The notes under the pieces are model-generated. The model was not told where the DNA came from, ran no database searches, and saw only the letters and a program-made list of their open reading frames with translations. Source: Parafannyhessea umbonata (lineage in GTDB: Bacteria; Actinomycetota; Coriobacteriia; Coriobacteriales; Atopobiaceae). From it: a DNA stretch of 64,000 nt. Within the stretch, counting starts at the first letter, position 1. Every line of letters starts with the position of its first letter. Of the stretch, positions 21,606 to 30,308 are shown piece after piece. The position numbers were made by a program, and so were the translations under genes. The stretch is taken from the NCBI RefSeq assembly GCF_900105025.1, contig NZ_LT629759.1, positions 2,170,001 through 2,234,000 of the forward strand, read 5' to 3'.

Positions 21606-23873
21606 ATGACCGAGTTTAGCCTCGCCTCCTATGCCAACAAGCCGCTTGCGGAGTGCACGGAGCTCGAGCTTTTTAACGCGCTGCTGAGCCTCACGAAGGA
21701 CGCGGCGGCCGAGAAGGGCTACAACCAGGGCAAGAAGCGCCTGTACTACATCTCCGCGGAGTTCCTGATCGGCAAGCTCCTGAGCAACAACCTCATAAAC
21801 CTGGGGCTGTACGACCAGGTGCGCGCGGAGCTCGCCGAGGCCGGTCGCGACCTGGCCGAGCTTGAGGAGTTCGAGAACGAGCCGTCGCTGGGCAACGGAG
21901 GCCTGGGCCGCCTGGCCGCGTGCTTCTTGGACTCCTGCGCCACGCTGGGGCTGCCCGCGTCCGGCGTGGGCCTTGCGTACCACTGCGGCCTCTTTAGGCA
22001 GAGCTTCGACAAGAACAAGCAGTACGAGTCGCCGGACTATTGGCTCAGGTGGGGCCAAGAGAGCTGGATGCGCCGCACGCCCAAGCACTACACCGTGAAC
22101 TTTGGCGACCTTTCCGTCACCTCTACCATGTACCAGATAGACGTGACGGGCTACCACAGCCAGTGCGACACGCTCAACCTCTTTGACGTGGACACCGTGG
22201 ACGAGCGCGTCATCAAGAATCGCATCAACTTCGACAAGTCGCAGGTCGCGAAGAACCTGACGCTCTTCTTGTACCCGGACGATTCCGACGAGGCCGGCCG
22301 CATCCTGCGCGTGTACCAGGAGTACTTCATGGTGAGCAACGCGGCGCAGCTCATGCTGGACGAGTGCGTGGAGCGCGGCAGCAACCTGCACGACCTCGCG
22401 GACTACGCCGCCGTGCAGATTAACGACACGCACCCCACCATGGTGATCCCGGAGCTCATCAGGCTCTTGGGCGAGCGCGGCATCGGCTTTGACGAGGCCG
22501 TCCAGATCGTGCGCGACACCTGCGCCTACACCAACCACACCATCCTGGCCGAGGCGTTGGAGTGCTGGCCGCTGGGCTTCATCGAGCGCGTGGCGCCGCA
22601 GCTGGTGCCCATCATCCAGCAGCTGGACGCGTTCGTGCGCGGGCAGTACGAGGACGACTTTGTCCAGGTGATCGACCAGTGGCAGAACGTCCACATGGCG
22701 AACATCGACATCCACTTCAGCCACTCCGTCAACGGCGTCGCCGCGCTGCACACCAAGATCCTGGAGGATTCCGAGCTTGCGCCGTTCTACAAGATCTACC
22801 CGGAGAAGTTCAACAACAAGACGAACGGCATCACGTTCCGCCGCTGGATGGTGGAGTGCAACCCCGGCCTGAACAAGCTGGTCTCCGGCAAGATCGGAGA
22901 GGGCTGGAAGACGGACGCAGAGCAGCTTGAGCAGCTGCTGCCCCTGGCAGACGACCCGGCGTTCTTGGCGCAGCTCGACCAGGTGAAGCGCACCAACAAG
23001 CAGACGTTTGCCGCGTGGCTTGCCGCGCACCAGGGCACCGTGGTCGATCCCGACTCCGTGTTCGACGTGCAGTCCAAGCGTCTGCATGAGTACAAGCGCC
23101 AGCAGCTCAACCTGCTGTGGGCCATCCGCAAGTACCAGCGCCTGCAAATGCTCGAGGCCGACGAGCTGCCCAAGCACAAGGTCACGGTCATCTTCGGCGC
23201 GAAGGCCGCCCCGGCATACACCATCGCCAAGGACATCATTCATGCAATTATCTGCCTGGGCAAGGTCATCGAGGCAGACCCGGTGGCCAGCAAGTACCTG
23301 CAGGTGGTCATGATCGAGAACTACAACGTCACCGCGGCGCAGCACCTGATTCCGGCGGCCGACATCTCCGAGCAGATCAGCCTTGCCTCCAAGGAGGCCT
23401 CTGGCACCAGCAACATGAAGTTCATGCTGAACGGCGCCATCACGCTGGGCACCATGGACGGCGCGAACGTCGAGATCGCGGAGCTCGTGGGCGAGGACAA
23501 CATATACACGTTTGGCGACTCCTCCGACGAGGTGATTGCCCGCTACAAGCGCGGCGACTACAACCCCAGGAGCTACTACGAGAAGGACGAGGAGCTCGCG
23601 GCCGCCGTGGACTTCCTCACGTCGGACGCCATGCTCGCCCAGGGCGACGCCACCAACCTGAACCGCCTGCACGACGAGCTCCTGAACAAGGACTGGTTCA
23701 TGACGTTCCCGGACTTCGCGGACTACTGCGCCACGAAGGCCCAGGTCCTGAAGGATTACGAGGACCGCGAGGCCTGGCAGCGCAAGGCCCTGGTGAACAT
23801 CTCGAAGGCCGGGTACTTCTCGTCCGACCGCACCATCGCGCAGTACGAGAAGGACATCTGGCACCTGCGCTAA
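21606..23873 (+). CDS. glgP: Glycogen/maltodextrin phosphorylase
   Basis: A 755-residue GT35 enzyme that releases glucose 1-phosphate from alpha-1,4-glucans. Family landmarks: GNGGLGRLAACFLDSCATLG near the N-terminus, INDTHPTMVIPELIRLL, the VQSKRLHEYKRQQLNLL stretch, and the PLP site EASGTSNMK (Lys605) followed by LNGAITLGTMDGANVEI. Slightly shorter than the usual 800 residues but complete. ATG 21606 follows AAAGGAA. An AraC regulator is divergent. It probably feeds glycogen or imported maltodextrins into glycolysis. Confidence 0.97.
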   Translation: MTEFSLASYANKPLAECTELELFNALLSLTKDAAAEKGYNQGKKRLYYISAEFLIGKLLSNNLINLGLYDQVRAELAEAGRDLAELEEFENEPSLGNGGLGRLAACFLDSCATLGLPASGVGLAYHCGLFRQSFDKNKQYESPDYWLRWGQESWMRRTPKHYTVNFGDLSVTSTMYQIDVTGYHSQCDTLNLFDVDTVDERVIKNRINFDKSQVAKNLTLFLYPDDSDEAGRILRVYQEYFMVSNAAQLMLDECVERGSNLHDLADYAAVQINDTHPTMVIPELIRLLGERGIGFDEAVQIVRDTCAYTNHTILAEALECWPLGFIERVAPQLVPIIQQLDAFVRGQYEDDFVQVIDQWQNVHMANIDIHFSHSVNGVAALHTKILEDSELAPFYKIYPEKFNNKTNGITFRRWMVECNPGLNKLVSGKIGEGWKTDAEQLEQLLPLADDPAFLAQLDQVKRTNKQTFAAWLAAHQGTVVDPDSVFDVQSKRLHEYKRQQLNLLWAIRKYQRLQMLEADELPKHKVTVIFGAKAAPAYTIAKDIIHAIICLGKVIEADPVASKYLQVVMIENYNVTAAQHLIPAADISEQISLASKEASGTSNMKFMLNGAITLGTMDGANVEIAELVGEDNIYTFGDSSDEVIARYKRGDYNPRSYYEKDEELAAAVDFLTSDAMLAQGDATNLNRLHDELLNKDWFMTFPDFADYCATKAQVLKDYEDREAWQRKALVNISKAGYFSSDRTIAQYEKDIWHLR

Positions 23874-23939
23874 GAGCCTGACCTCCCTATTGCCGGTGTC
23901 GCCTCCCCCTTTCGGCGGCGCCGGTCCCCCATATGCATG

Positions 23940-23978
23940 GCCGAGGGCCGCGCCTCCATCCCGGGCGCGGCCCTCGGC
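23940..23978. terminator. Bidirectional terminator between glgP and the HAD gene
   Basis: GCCGAGGGCCGCGCC (23940-23954) pairs with GGGCGCGGCCCTCGGC (23963-23978) around an 8-nt loop, followed by GTTTGG. It lies between convergent genes. Confidence 0.75.
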
Positions 23979-24043
23979 GTTTGGGGGAGGGGAAGGCGGC
24001 CCGGGCTGCGCCGCCCGCGCCGTCCGCGCCCGCGCCCGGTGCC

Positions 24044-24982
24044 CTACGACTGCCGCTTGACCGCCAGGATCGTGCGCATGGCCTGGCAGAACCCGTCCGT
24101 CGAGTCCAAGGCAGAGACGAACGCGTTGCCGCGGCCGGCGAGCGCGGCCTGGCTCTTGGGGTTGCCCACGCCGTTGCGCATCAGCAGAAACGTGCCGGCG
24201 TGCGGCGCCATCGCGCAGTCGGCGGGAGAGTCGCCGCAGCATATGACCTCGGCTGGGTCCCACCCCATGAGCTCGATGTAGCGCGCGGCCGCGCTGCCCT
24301 TGTCCAGCCCGCGCGGCGTGATGTGGTACGTATGCACGTCCTCCAGCGTCCCGTCCGACCGGCGCGGCAGGACGGTGTCGCCGGTGACGCGGCTCACGAA
24401 GCCGTTATCCGCCAGGTACAGCGGAAGCCCCGTCTCGTCCAGCATTGCCTGGGCCTCGTCCTCCAGCACGGCGCCGCGCAGCCCCACCGTCACCTCGCGG
24501 TACTCGAAGCCAATGTTGTTGTCATGATACGTCTCTAGGCAGTCGTACCAGCGGTCGAGCATCCTTCGCACCACGCCCGTCCGCACGATCAGGTCGTGCG
24601 GCGTCTGTCCGCAGCCGGGGTCGTACGGCATGTCGGCCGTGAAGTAGCGCCAGTCGCTCGTGGCGCCCTCGTGCAGGCACAGGATGCCGCCCATCTCGCC
24701 GATCCAGCCGTCCAGCCCCAGCATGTGCGCGTCCTCGCGCACCATCGCGCGGTTGCGCCCGGTGCACGGGATGACGCTCACGCCGGCGCGCCGCAGGTCA
24801 ACCAGGGTCTGGGCGAGCTCCACGGAAGGGGTCCCGTCCGTCGCCGCCAACGCCTGCCCGTGGCTCACCATGGTGTTGTCCGTGTCGGTGATTACGTATT
24901 TTATGCGCGAGAAACGCTGGGCCATGTCCTCGGGAACGCGTGCTGGGTCAGTGGGGAACGTGGGTAGCGACAGTCCGGGCAT
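24044..24982 (-). CDS. HAD-superfamily (Cof-type) phosphatase
   Basis: A 312-residue protein. HAD motif I is KYVITDTDNTMVSHG, with Asp-x-Asp; motif II is VIPCTGRNR; the late motifs are LDKGSAAARYIELMGWD and VICCGDSPADCAMAPHAG. The large cap between motifs II and III is of the Cof/IIB type used on sugar phosphates and similar metabolites. Motif I has T-D-N-T where most have D-G-T. ATG 24982 follows AGAGGAG; a longer start at 25021 is less likely. It lies 93 bp after murE in the same direction. Substrate unknown. Confidence 0.85.
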   Translation of the reverse strand: MPGLSLPTFPTDPARVPEDMAQRFSRIKYVITDTDNTMVSHGQALAATDGTPSVELAQTLVDLRRAGVSVIPCTGRNRAMVREDAHMLGLDGWIGEMGGILCLHEGATSDWRYFTADMPYDPGCGQTPHDLIVRTGVVRRMLDRWYDCLETYHDNNIGFEYREVTVGLRGAVLEDEAQAMLDETGLPLYLADNGFVSRVTGDTVLPRRSDGTLEDVHTYHITPRGLDKGSAAARYIELMGWDPAEVICCGDSPADCAMAPHAGTFLLMRNGVGNPKSQAALAGRGNAFVSALDSTDGFCQAMRTILAVKRQS

Positions 24983-25075
24983 GTTGCTCCTCTCGGCCGG
25001 CGCCACCGCGTCGGCACGCAAGCCTACCTAAGGAAGGCGGCGCCTCGCCACCGTGGGCAAGGCGCCGCGCACAAG

Positions 25076-26644
25076 CTACTTGTTGCCGGCCGAGTCGCTG
25101 GCTCTTCTCGCCAGCGTGCGCTCCACCGCGCGGCGGAAGATCTCGCCGTCGGTTTCGCACGGCACAAAGCGGTCGCCTTCGTGCTGACGGGTCTCGTCGC
25201 CCTTGGCCAGAAGGCACACCACGGCCCCGCGCTCGGACGCAAATGCCAGCTCCACGGCGCGCTCGATGGCGGCCGGCCGGTCCAGGATCACCTCGTGCGC
25301 CTGGCCGGCGGGGGTGGCGTCGCTCATCTGCCGGCAGATATCTGCAACGGAGTCGTGCGCGGGGTCCTCCTCGGTGTAGATGAGGTAGTCCGCCCACTTG
25401 GAGGCCTCCTGCGGAAGCTCCTGCCGGCGCTCGTAGGCCTTGCCGCCGGGGGCACCAAACACGGCAATCACCTTGCGGCCCGCAAACTCCTTAACGATGG
25501 AAGCAAAGAACCGCTGGTAGCTCAGCTTGTTGTGGGCGTAGTCCACAATGGCCGTGACCTTGGGGTCCTCCGTCAGCAGCAGCTCCATGCGCCCGGGCAC
25601 GCGCACGTGCGAAAGCCCCGCCACAACCTGCTCGCGGCCGATGCCCAGCACCTCGCACATGGCGATGGCGGCGCACGCGTTGTCCACGTTAAAGAGGCCG
25701 GGCATGCTCACGGTCACGTCGCCCTCCCAGCTGGGGGTGTGGCACGCAAACGTGACCTGTCCCTCTCCGGAGCGCACGTTTGAGGCCCACACGTCCGCGC
25801 CGGCCTCGCGCGCGGCGTCCGTGCAGCCAAACGTCACCACGCGCTCGCAATGGCGGGCATGCTCAAGCACCGCGTCGAGCTCGTCGGTGTCAAGGTTCAC
25901 CACCGCAGTGCGCGCCTGGTCAAAAATGCGCAGCTTGCTACCAAAGTAATCTGCAAAGTCGGGGTGCTCCACGGGGCTAATGTGATCGCGCCCAATGTTG
26001 AGGAAGCACGCGACGTCCAGGCCCAGGTCCACCACGCGGTCGTACTTGAGCGCCTGGCTCGAGACCTCCATCACCAGGTGCGGCAGGCCTGCGTCCGCGG
26101 CGTTGCGCACGTGGCGCCACAGGTCGGGGGATTCCGGCGTAGTGTTCACGCTCTCGAAGTGCTCCACGCCGTCGAACGTCTCGATCGAGCCCAGGATCGC
26201 CGCCCGCGGCTTGCTGCTGCCGGCGTCCAGGATCTGCTTCAGCATGTAGCTCACGGTCGACTTGCCCTTGGTGCCCGTGATGCCCACCACGTCGATGCTG
26301 CGGTCCGGGTGGCCCCACGCCGCGGCGGAGGCCACGGCCATGGCGCGGCGCAGGTCGCTCGCCACAAGCTGCACCGCGGCGGGCGCCACGGCGGCGAGCT
26401 CGTCCGCGCGGGCGTCATCGCACAGGTAGGCGACGCAGCCAGACTCGAGGGCGGAGGCAAGGTACGCCGGCTTGAACGCGGCCCCCTTGCACACGAAGAG
26501 GTGGTTGGGTGCTGCGAAGCGCGAGTCGCAGTCCGCGCCGGTGACGCGGGTCTGGGCCGTGGCGTCATCCATGTTGGAGACGCGTTCAAGCAGGCCCTGG
26601 GTGCTCAGAAGCTGAGCTATGCGCGCAAGAGTCATGGTATCCAT
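25076..26644 (-). CDS. murE: UDP-MurNAc-tripeptide synthetase (MurE family)
   Basis: A 522-residue Mur ligase that adds the third residue of the peptidoglycan stem peptide using ATP. The P-loop GITGTKGKST is at 121-130. The central domain has NTTPESPDLW and EVSSQALKYDRV, and the C-terminal domain has IVDYAHNKLSYQRFF. The meso-diaminopimelate ligases carry DNPR in the C-terminal domain; here the matching place reads EEDPAHDS, without the Arg. This points to lysine or another diamino acid as substrate. The RBS at 26644 is weak and the second ATG four codons in is an alternative. Confidence 0.9.
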   Translation of the reverse strand: MDTMTLARIAQLLSTQGLLERVSNMDDATAQTRVTGADCDSRFAAPNHLFVCKGAAFKPAYLASALESGCVAYLCDDARADELAAVAPAAVQLVASDLRRAMAVASAAAWGHPDRSIDVVGITGTKGKSTVSYMLKQILDAGSSKPRAAILGSIETFDGVEHFESVNTTPESPDLWRHVRNAADAGLPHLVMEVSSQALKYDRVVDLGLDVACFLNIGRDHISPVEHPDFADYFGSKLRIFDQARTAVVNLDTDELDAVLEHARHCERVVTFGCTDAAREAGADVWASNVRSGEGQVTFACHTPSWEGDVTVSMPGLFNVDNACAAIAMCEVLGIGREQVVAGLSHVRVPGRMELLLTEDPKVTAIVDYAHNKLSYQRFFASIVKEFAGRKVIAVFGAPGGKAYERRQELPQEASKWADYLIYTEEDPAHDSVADICRQMSDATPAGQAHEVILDRPAAIERAVELAFASERGAVVCLLAKGDETRQHEGDRFVPCETDGEIFRRAVERTLARRASDSAGNK

Positions 26645-26717
26645 GTGGGAAAGTATACGGCAGCTTGCGCCCGAGCCGCCCGCGCGTCCGCACGTGTGAT
26701 AAACTCACCACGCATCC

Positions 26718-26793
26718 GGACGGCTGGCGCAGCGGCTAGCGCAGGTGCCTTACAAGCACAAGATCGGGGGTTCGAATCCCTCGCCGTCCACCA
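26718..26793 (+). tRNA. tRNA-Val (anticodon UAC)
   Basis: Acceptor GGACGGC / GCCGTCC, discriminator A and encoded CCA. Anticodon loop CTTACAA gives TAC. T-arm GGGGG-TTCGAAT-CCCTC is normal. The outermost anticodon-stem pair is mismatched. Confidence 0.95.
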
Positions 26794-26804
26794 TTGTCAC
26801 TCCG

Positions 26805-26834
26805 GCCGGGCCCGCACGCGGGTCCGGCTTTTTT
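26805..26834 (+). terminator. Terminator after tRNA-Val
   Basis: GCCGGGCCCG (26805-26814) pairs with CGGGTCCGGC (26819-26828), followed by TTTTTT. Confidence 0.9.
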
Positions 26835-26880
26835 GTTGCGCGGAGCGCCGGCCCCCGCGTGCCGCGCCGACCGCAAGCCT

Positions 26881-27148
26881 CACTATCAGGCAGAACTCAC
26901 TCCTGTCAGATAGTGGCGCCCTCCGTACCCTCACTTTCTGACAGCTTCCTCATCTGTCAGAAAGTGGCGGCTTCCAGCTGGCTTTTCGCTCGTTTTCCAC
27001 CCCTGAAGCGCTCACTTTCCGTCAAATCTCGCTTCTGTCAGAAAGTGAGCCCGCCCCACGCCTCACTACCTGACAGCTTCCGCACCTGTCAGATAGTGAT
27101 GCTCCTGGCTCCTCACCTTCCGACAGAACTCACTCCTGTCAGATAGTG
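26881..27148. repeat. Array of five 35-bp imperfect palindromes
   Basis: Copies at 26881-26915, 26932-26966, 27013-27047, 27064-27098 and 27114-27148 are each exactly 35 bp. Each has the form CACTWTCTGACAG, nine variable bases, CTGTCAGAWAGTG. Start-to-start distances are 51, 81, 51 and 50 bp. Arms vary in a partly compensating way (TATC/GATA versus TTTC/GAAA), which suggests the stem is what is conserved. They fill the space between the tRNA-Val terminator and rph, with no ORF. They do not look like CRISPR: spacers are short and uneven. Confidence 0.8.
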
Positions 27149-27236
27149 ATGCCCTCCTGCCCGCGCGGCACCGCCGCCGCACCCTTCGCCCGCGTGGTAG
27201 GCTTCTGCTGAAGAACCCCAGCAACAGGAGGAAACG

Positions 27237-28010
27237 ATGGACCAGCACAACAACCCCGCCGCAGGCACTCCCACCGCCGACGCCCCCGCGCCCGAGCGCA
27301 GCTACGGCCGCGCCGCCAACCAGATGCGCCCCGTGAAGCTCACGCGAGACGTGATGATGAACGCGGACGGCTCGTGCCTGGCGGAGTTCGGCAACACGCG
27401 CGTCATGTGCACCGCCACGGTGGAGGAGGGCGTGCCCGCGTGGCGCAAGGGCTCGCGCGCCGGCTGGGTCACCGCGGAGTATGCCATGCTCCCGGCGTCC
27501 ACGTCCACGCGCACGCGCCGCGAGTACAAGGGCCGCAAGGGCCGCTCGATGGAGATCGAGCGCCTCGTTGGCAGAAGTCTGCGCGCCGTGTGCGACATGC
27601 ACCGCCTCGGCGAGCTCACCGTCACGTGCGACTGCGACGTGATTCAGGCAGACGGCGGCACGCGCACCGCGTCGATCACCGGCGCGTGGGTGGCGCTGCA
27701 CGACGCGCTCCAAAAGTGGGTCGACGCCGGCAAGATCAAGCGCCTGCCGCTCACCGGCCAGGTCGCGGCCATCAGCATGGGCAAGGTCGCCGACCGCCTC
27801 CTGCTCGACCTCGACTACCCCGAGGACAGCCATGCGCAGGTCGACCTCAACCTCGTGTGCACGGGCGACGGCGGCATCGTGGAGGTGCAGGGCACCGGCG
27901 AGCGCTCCACCATCAGCCGAGAAGAGCTCGACGCCTTGCTCGACATGGGTCAGGCGGGCATCCAAGAGCTCATCCGCCTCCAGAACCAGGTCACGGGCTT
28001 CTCTGACTAG
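27237..28010 (+). CDS. rph: Ribonuclease PH
   Basis: A 257-residue phosphorolytic 3'-5' exoribonuclease that trims tRNA 3' ends. Landmarks: NQMRPVKLTRDVMMNADGSC, the GRKGRSMEIERLVGRSLRAV motif, and CDVIQADGGTRTASITGAWV. The C-terminus has VDLNLVCTGDGGIVEVQGTG. The first 20 residues are a Pro/Ala-rich extension. ATG 27237 follows AGGAGGAAACG. rdgB follows in the same direction after about 100 bp. Confidence 0.97.
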   Translation: MDQHNNPAAGTPTADAPAPERSYGRAANQMRPVKLTRDVMMNADGSCLAEFGNTRVMCTATVEEGVPAWRKGSRAGWVTAEYAMLPASTSTRTRREYKGRKGRSMEIERLVGRSLRAVCDMHRLGELTVTCDCDVIQADGGTRTASITGAWVALHDALQKWVDAGKIKRLPLTGQVAAISMGKVADRLLLDLDYPEDSHAQVDLNLVCTGDGGIVEVQGTGERSTISREELDALLDMGQAGIQELIRLQNQVTGFSD

Positions 28011-28111
28011 CCGCCCCGCGCGCGCCCGCGCTCAGCCGTGCCGCGCCACGCGTCCCGTCTGCCCCGCCCCATGCGCTACCATCGACGCATCCAACAAAAG
28101 GAGAGAAACCC

Positions 28112-28744
28112 ATGGCACTCGACATCAGCACGCTCGACCCCGCAAAGACCGTCGTCGTCGCGACGGGCAACCCCCACAAGGTGACGGAGATCGAGGCGAT
28201 CCTCGCCCAGAGCCTGCCCGGCGTGCGCTTCGTCGCCCTCGGCGAGCTCGGCAACTTCCCCGATCCGGTGGAGGACGGCGACACCTTCGCGCAGAACGCC
28301 TACATCAAGGCGGCGGCCGCGCTTGACAACACAGGCCTCGCCATGGCGGTCGCGGACGATTCCGGCCTCTGCGTGGACGCCCTCGACGGCGCCCCCGGGA
28401 TCTTCTCGGCGCGCTGGGCCGGCGAGCACGGAAACGACGCCGCCAACAACCAGAAGCTCATGCGCCTGATGGAGGGCGTCCCGCGCGAGCGCCGCACCGC
28501 GCGCTTCCACTCCAGCGTCGTGCTGGTGGAGCGCGACGAGGACGGCGAGGGCGTCACGCACGGCGAGGGCGACTGCGAGGGCTTTGTGGGCACGGAGCCG
28601 CGCGGCGACGGCGGCTTTGGCTACGACCCGCTGTTTTTGCCCAACGACACCCCGGGCAAGACCATGGCAGAGCTTTCCGCGGACGAGAAGAACGCGATCA
28701 GCCATCGCTTCCACGCCCTGCAGGACCTCGCGCAGAAGCTGTAG
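28112..28744 (+). CDS. rdgB: RdgB/HAM1 non-canonical purine NTP pyrophosphatase
   Basis: A 210-residue house-cleaning enzyme hydrolysing ITP, dITP and XTP. The N-terminal motif is VVATGNPHKVTEIEAIL; central motifs are DTFAQNAYIKAAA and ADDSGLCVDALDGAPGIFSA; the end has GFGYDPLFLPND. An insertion of charged residues near DEDGEGVTHGEGD is longer than usual. ATG 28112 follows AAAAGGAGAG. The rph-rdgB pair is common in actinobacteria. Confidence 0.96.
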   Translation: MALDISTLDPAKTVVVATGNPHKVTEIEAILAQSLPGVRFVALGELGNFPDPVEDGDTFAQNAYIKAAAALDNTGLAMAVADDSGLCVDALDGAPGIFSARWAGEHGNDAANNQKLMRLMEGVPRERRTARFHSSVVLVERDEDGEGVTHGEGDCEGFVGTEPRGDGGFGYDPLFLPNDTPGKTMAELSADEKNAISHRFHALQDLAQKL

Positions 28745-28758
28745 CGCACCCCCGCGCG

Positions 28759-29850
28759 CTACAGCCCGAGCACCGTCGCCTCGTGGCTGTAGTGGTTCAG
28801 CACCTCGCAGCCGTCCTCGGTCACGATCACCAGGTCCTCAATGCGCACGCCCACCTCGCCGGGAATATAGATGCCAGGCTCGATGCTAAAGCACTGCCCA
28901 ACGCGCACCGGCTCGTCGTGGGTCGAGCTCACGTCGCCCGGCTCGTGGTCCTCAAGGCCGATCTGGTGACCCAGGCGGTGCGTGAAGTACGGGCCAAAGC
29001 CGGCGTCCTCAATAATGTGGCGCGCGGTCAGGTCTATCTGCGCAAACGTTACGCCCGGACGCACGATGGCCTCTGCGGCCTCGTTCGCGCGGCGCACGGT
29101 CTCGTACACCTCAAGCTGACGCGCCGTGGGCTCGGCCGTAAAGAACGTGCGCGTCATGTCCGAGCAGTACGCGTCCTGCTTGCAGCCCACGTCAAACAGA
29201 ACCATGTCTCCCTTGTGGAACACGGTGCCGTCCGGCTCGTGGTGGGGGTCCGCCGCGTTCGCGCCAAAGCTCACGATGGGAGAAAAGCTGTGTCCCTGGG
29301 CCCCCAGCCTGCGGTACTCGCCCAAAAGGCCCGACGCGATCTGGTGCTCCGTCACGCCCTCGCGCACCTGCGCCGCAAGCCAGTCCATGGCGCGGTCGTT
29401 CGTCAGGCTCGCCTGGCGCATCAGCTCCTGCTCGCGCGCGTCCTTCACGGAGCGTGTCGCGTCCACGGCCCACGAGCCCAGCCTAAAGGCGCTCGCCGCG
29501 CGCGCGTCCATCAGCGGCAGCAGCCAGTTGGCCACGAGCTTCTTGTCCACGCCCAAGGGCGACGACCCGTCAAGCTCCGCCGCCACCAGAGGCACGGGGT
29601 CCTCCGTGTCGTCAAACGTCACCAGCTTCTGCGCCGCACCCGTCGCATCCGGAAACAGCCTGTTGCAAAACATCACCGTGCGCGGCCGCCGCTCGCCGTC
29701 GCGCGCCACCAAAAGGCCCAGGAACCGCTCGTACGGCTCCGTGTAATAGCCCGTCAGATACCAAATGGACATGGGGTCGCACACCAGCATCTGCTCCAGC
29801 CCCTGGCTTTCGAGGTTCTGAAGCACCCTTTCGATCCTGCTTTCGCTCAT
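28759..29850 (-). CDS. pepQ: M24-family Xaa-Pro aminopeptidase/dipeptidase
   Basis: A 363-residue two-domain peptidase. The creatinase-like N-domain (about 1-130) precedes the pita-bread catalytic domain. Metal ligands are visible: Asp in LFDVGCKQDAYCSDMTRTF (two Asp), His in THRLGHQIGLEDHEPGD, and Glu in FSIEPGIYIPGEVGVRIEDL (two Glu). It cleaves peptide bonds next to proline. ATG 29850 follows AAGGAGCTGAA. Convergent with rdgB. Dipeptidase versus aminopeptidase specificity is not resolved here. Confidence 0.92.
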   Translation of the reverse strand: MSESRIERVLQNLESQGLEQMLVCDPMSIWYLTGYYTEPYERFLGLLVARDGERRPRTVMFCNRLFPDATGAAQKLVTFDDTEDPVPLVAAELDGSSPLGVDKKLVANWLLPLMDARAASAFRLGSWAVDATRSVKDAREQELMRQASLTNDRAMDWLAAQVREGVTEHQIASGLLGEYRRLGAQGHSFSPIVSFGANAADPHHEPDGTVFHKGDMVLFDVGCKQDAYCSDMTRTFFTAEPTARQLEVYETVRRANEAAEAIVRPGVTFAQIDLTARHIIEDAGFGPYFTHRLGHQIGLEDHEPGDVSSTHDEPVRVGQCFSIEPGIYIPGEVGVRIEDLVIVTEDGCEVLNHYSHEATVLGL

Positions 29851-29971
29851 TTCAGCTCCTTAAGCCGCGTTTTCCGTGGATATGGTACCAGCGCCATATA
29901 CTAGAAAGTTGCATGACACTGGGCCGGAGGGCTGTCATGCGCCGCCGGCCGCGTTTTGGAGGTACAGATAG

Positions 29972-30271
29972 ATGGAAGTTGAGGTTCCACCCGCCAATAG
30001 GGTAGACCAAATCCGAGAAGAGCTTGTTGCTCTTAGGGGAAGACATCTGCGGGTCCGGGCCAACATGGGCCGCTCTCGCGTTGTCGAGCGCACCGGCACC
30101 CTCGTGGGCGCCTACCCCACGCTGTTCGTGGTCGAGGTCGAGGAGCGTCGCGGCCGCAAGGCCCGCCAGTCCTACCAGTACGTGGACGTGCTCACCGGCG
30201 CGGTCGAGATCTACGATCCCGACACGGGCGAGCGCCTGTTCGACTTTGGCTTCGAGGATCAGCAGCTGTAG
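29972..30271 (+). CDS. veg: Veg family protein
   Basis: A 99-residue member of the Veg (DUF1021) family, with RVDQIREELVALRGRHLRVR and SYQYVDVLTGAVEIYDP. Bacillus subtilis Veg stimulates biofilm gene expression; its molecular role is not settled. As in Bacillus, it lies just upstream of ispE. ATG 29972 follows GGAGGTACAGATAG. Confidence 0.9.
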   Translation: MEVEVPPANRVDQIREELVALRGRHLRVRANMGRSRVVERTGTLVGAYPTLFVVEVEERRGRKARQSYQYVDVLTGAVEIYDPDTGERLFDFGFEDQQL

Positions 30272-30308
30272 CGTCGTCAGCTTCGGCGCCGGGGAATAGG
30301 GTGGTCGC

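Noticed and set aside
21579-24263. An 894-codon minus-strand frame opposite glgP
   Set aside because: Shadow of the phosphorylase codon bias; composition is Leu/Val/His-rich without domains, and it overlaps the HAD gene out of frame.
26881-27148. CRISPR array
   Set aside because: Repeats are diverged palindromes, gaps are about 15-16 bp with one of 46 bp, and no cas gene is nearby.
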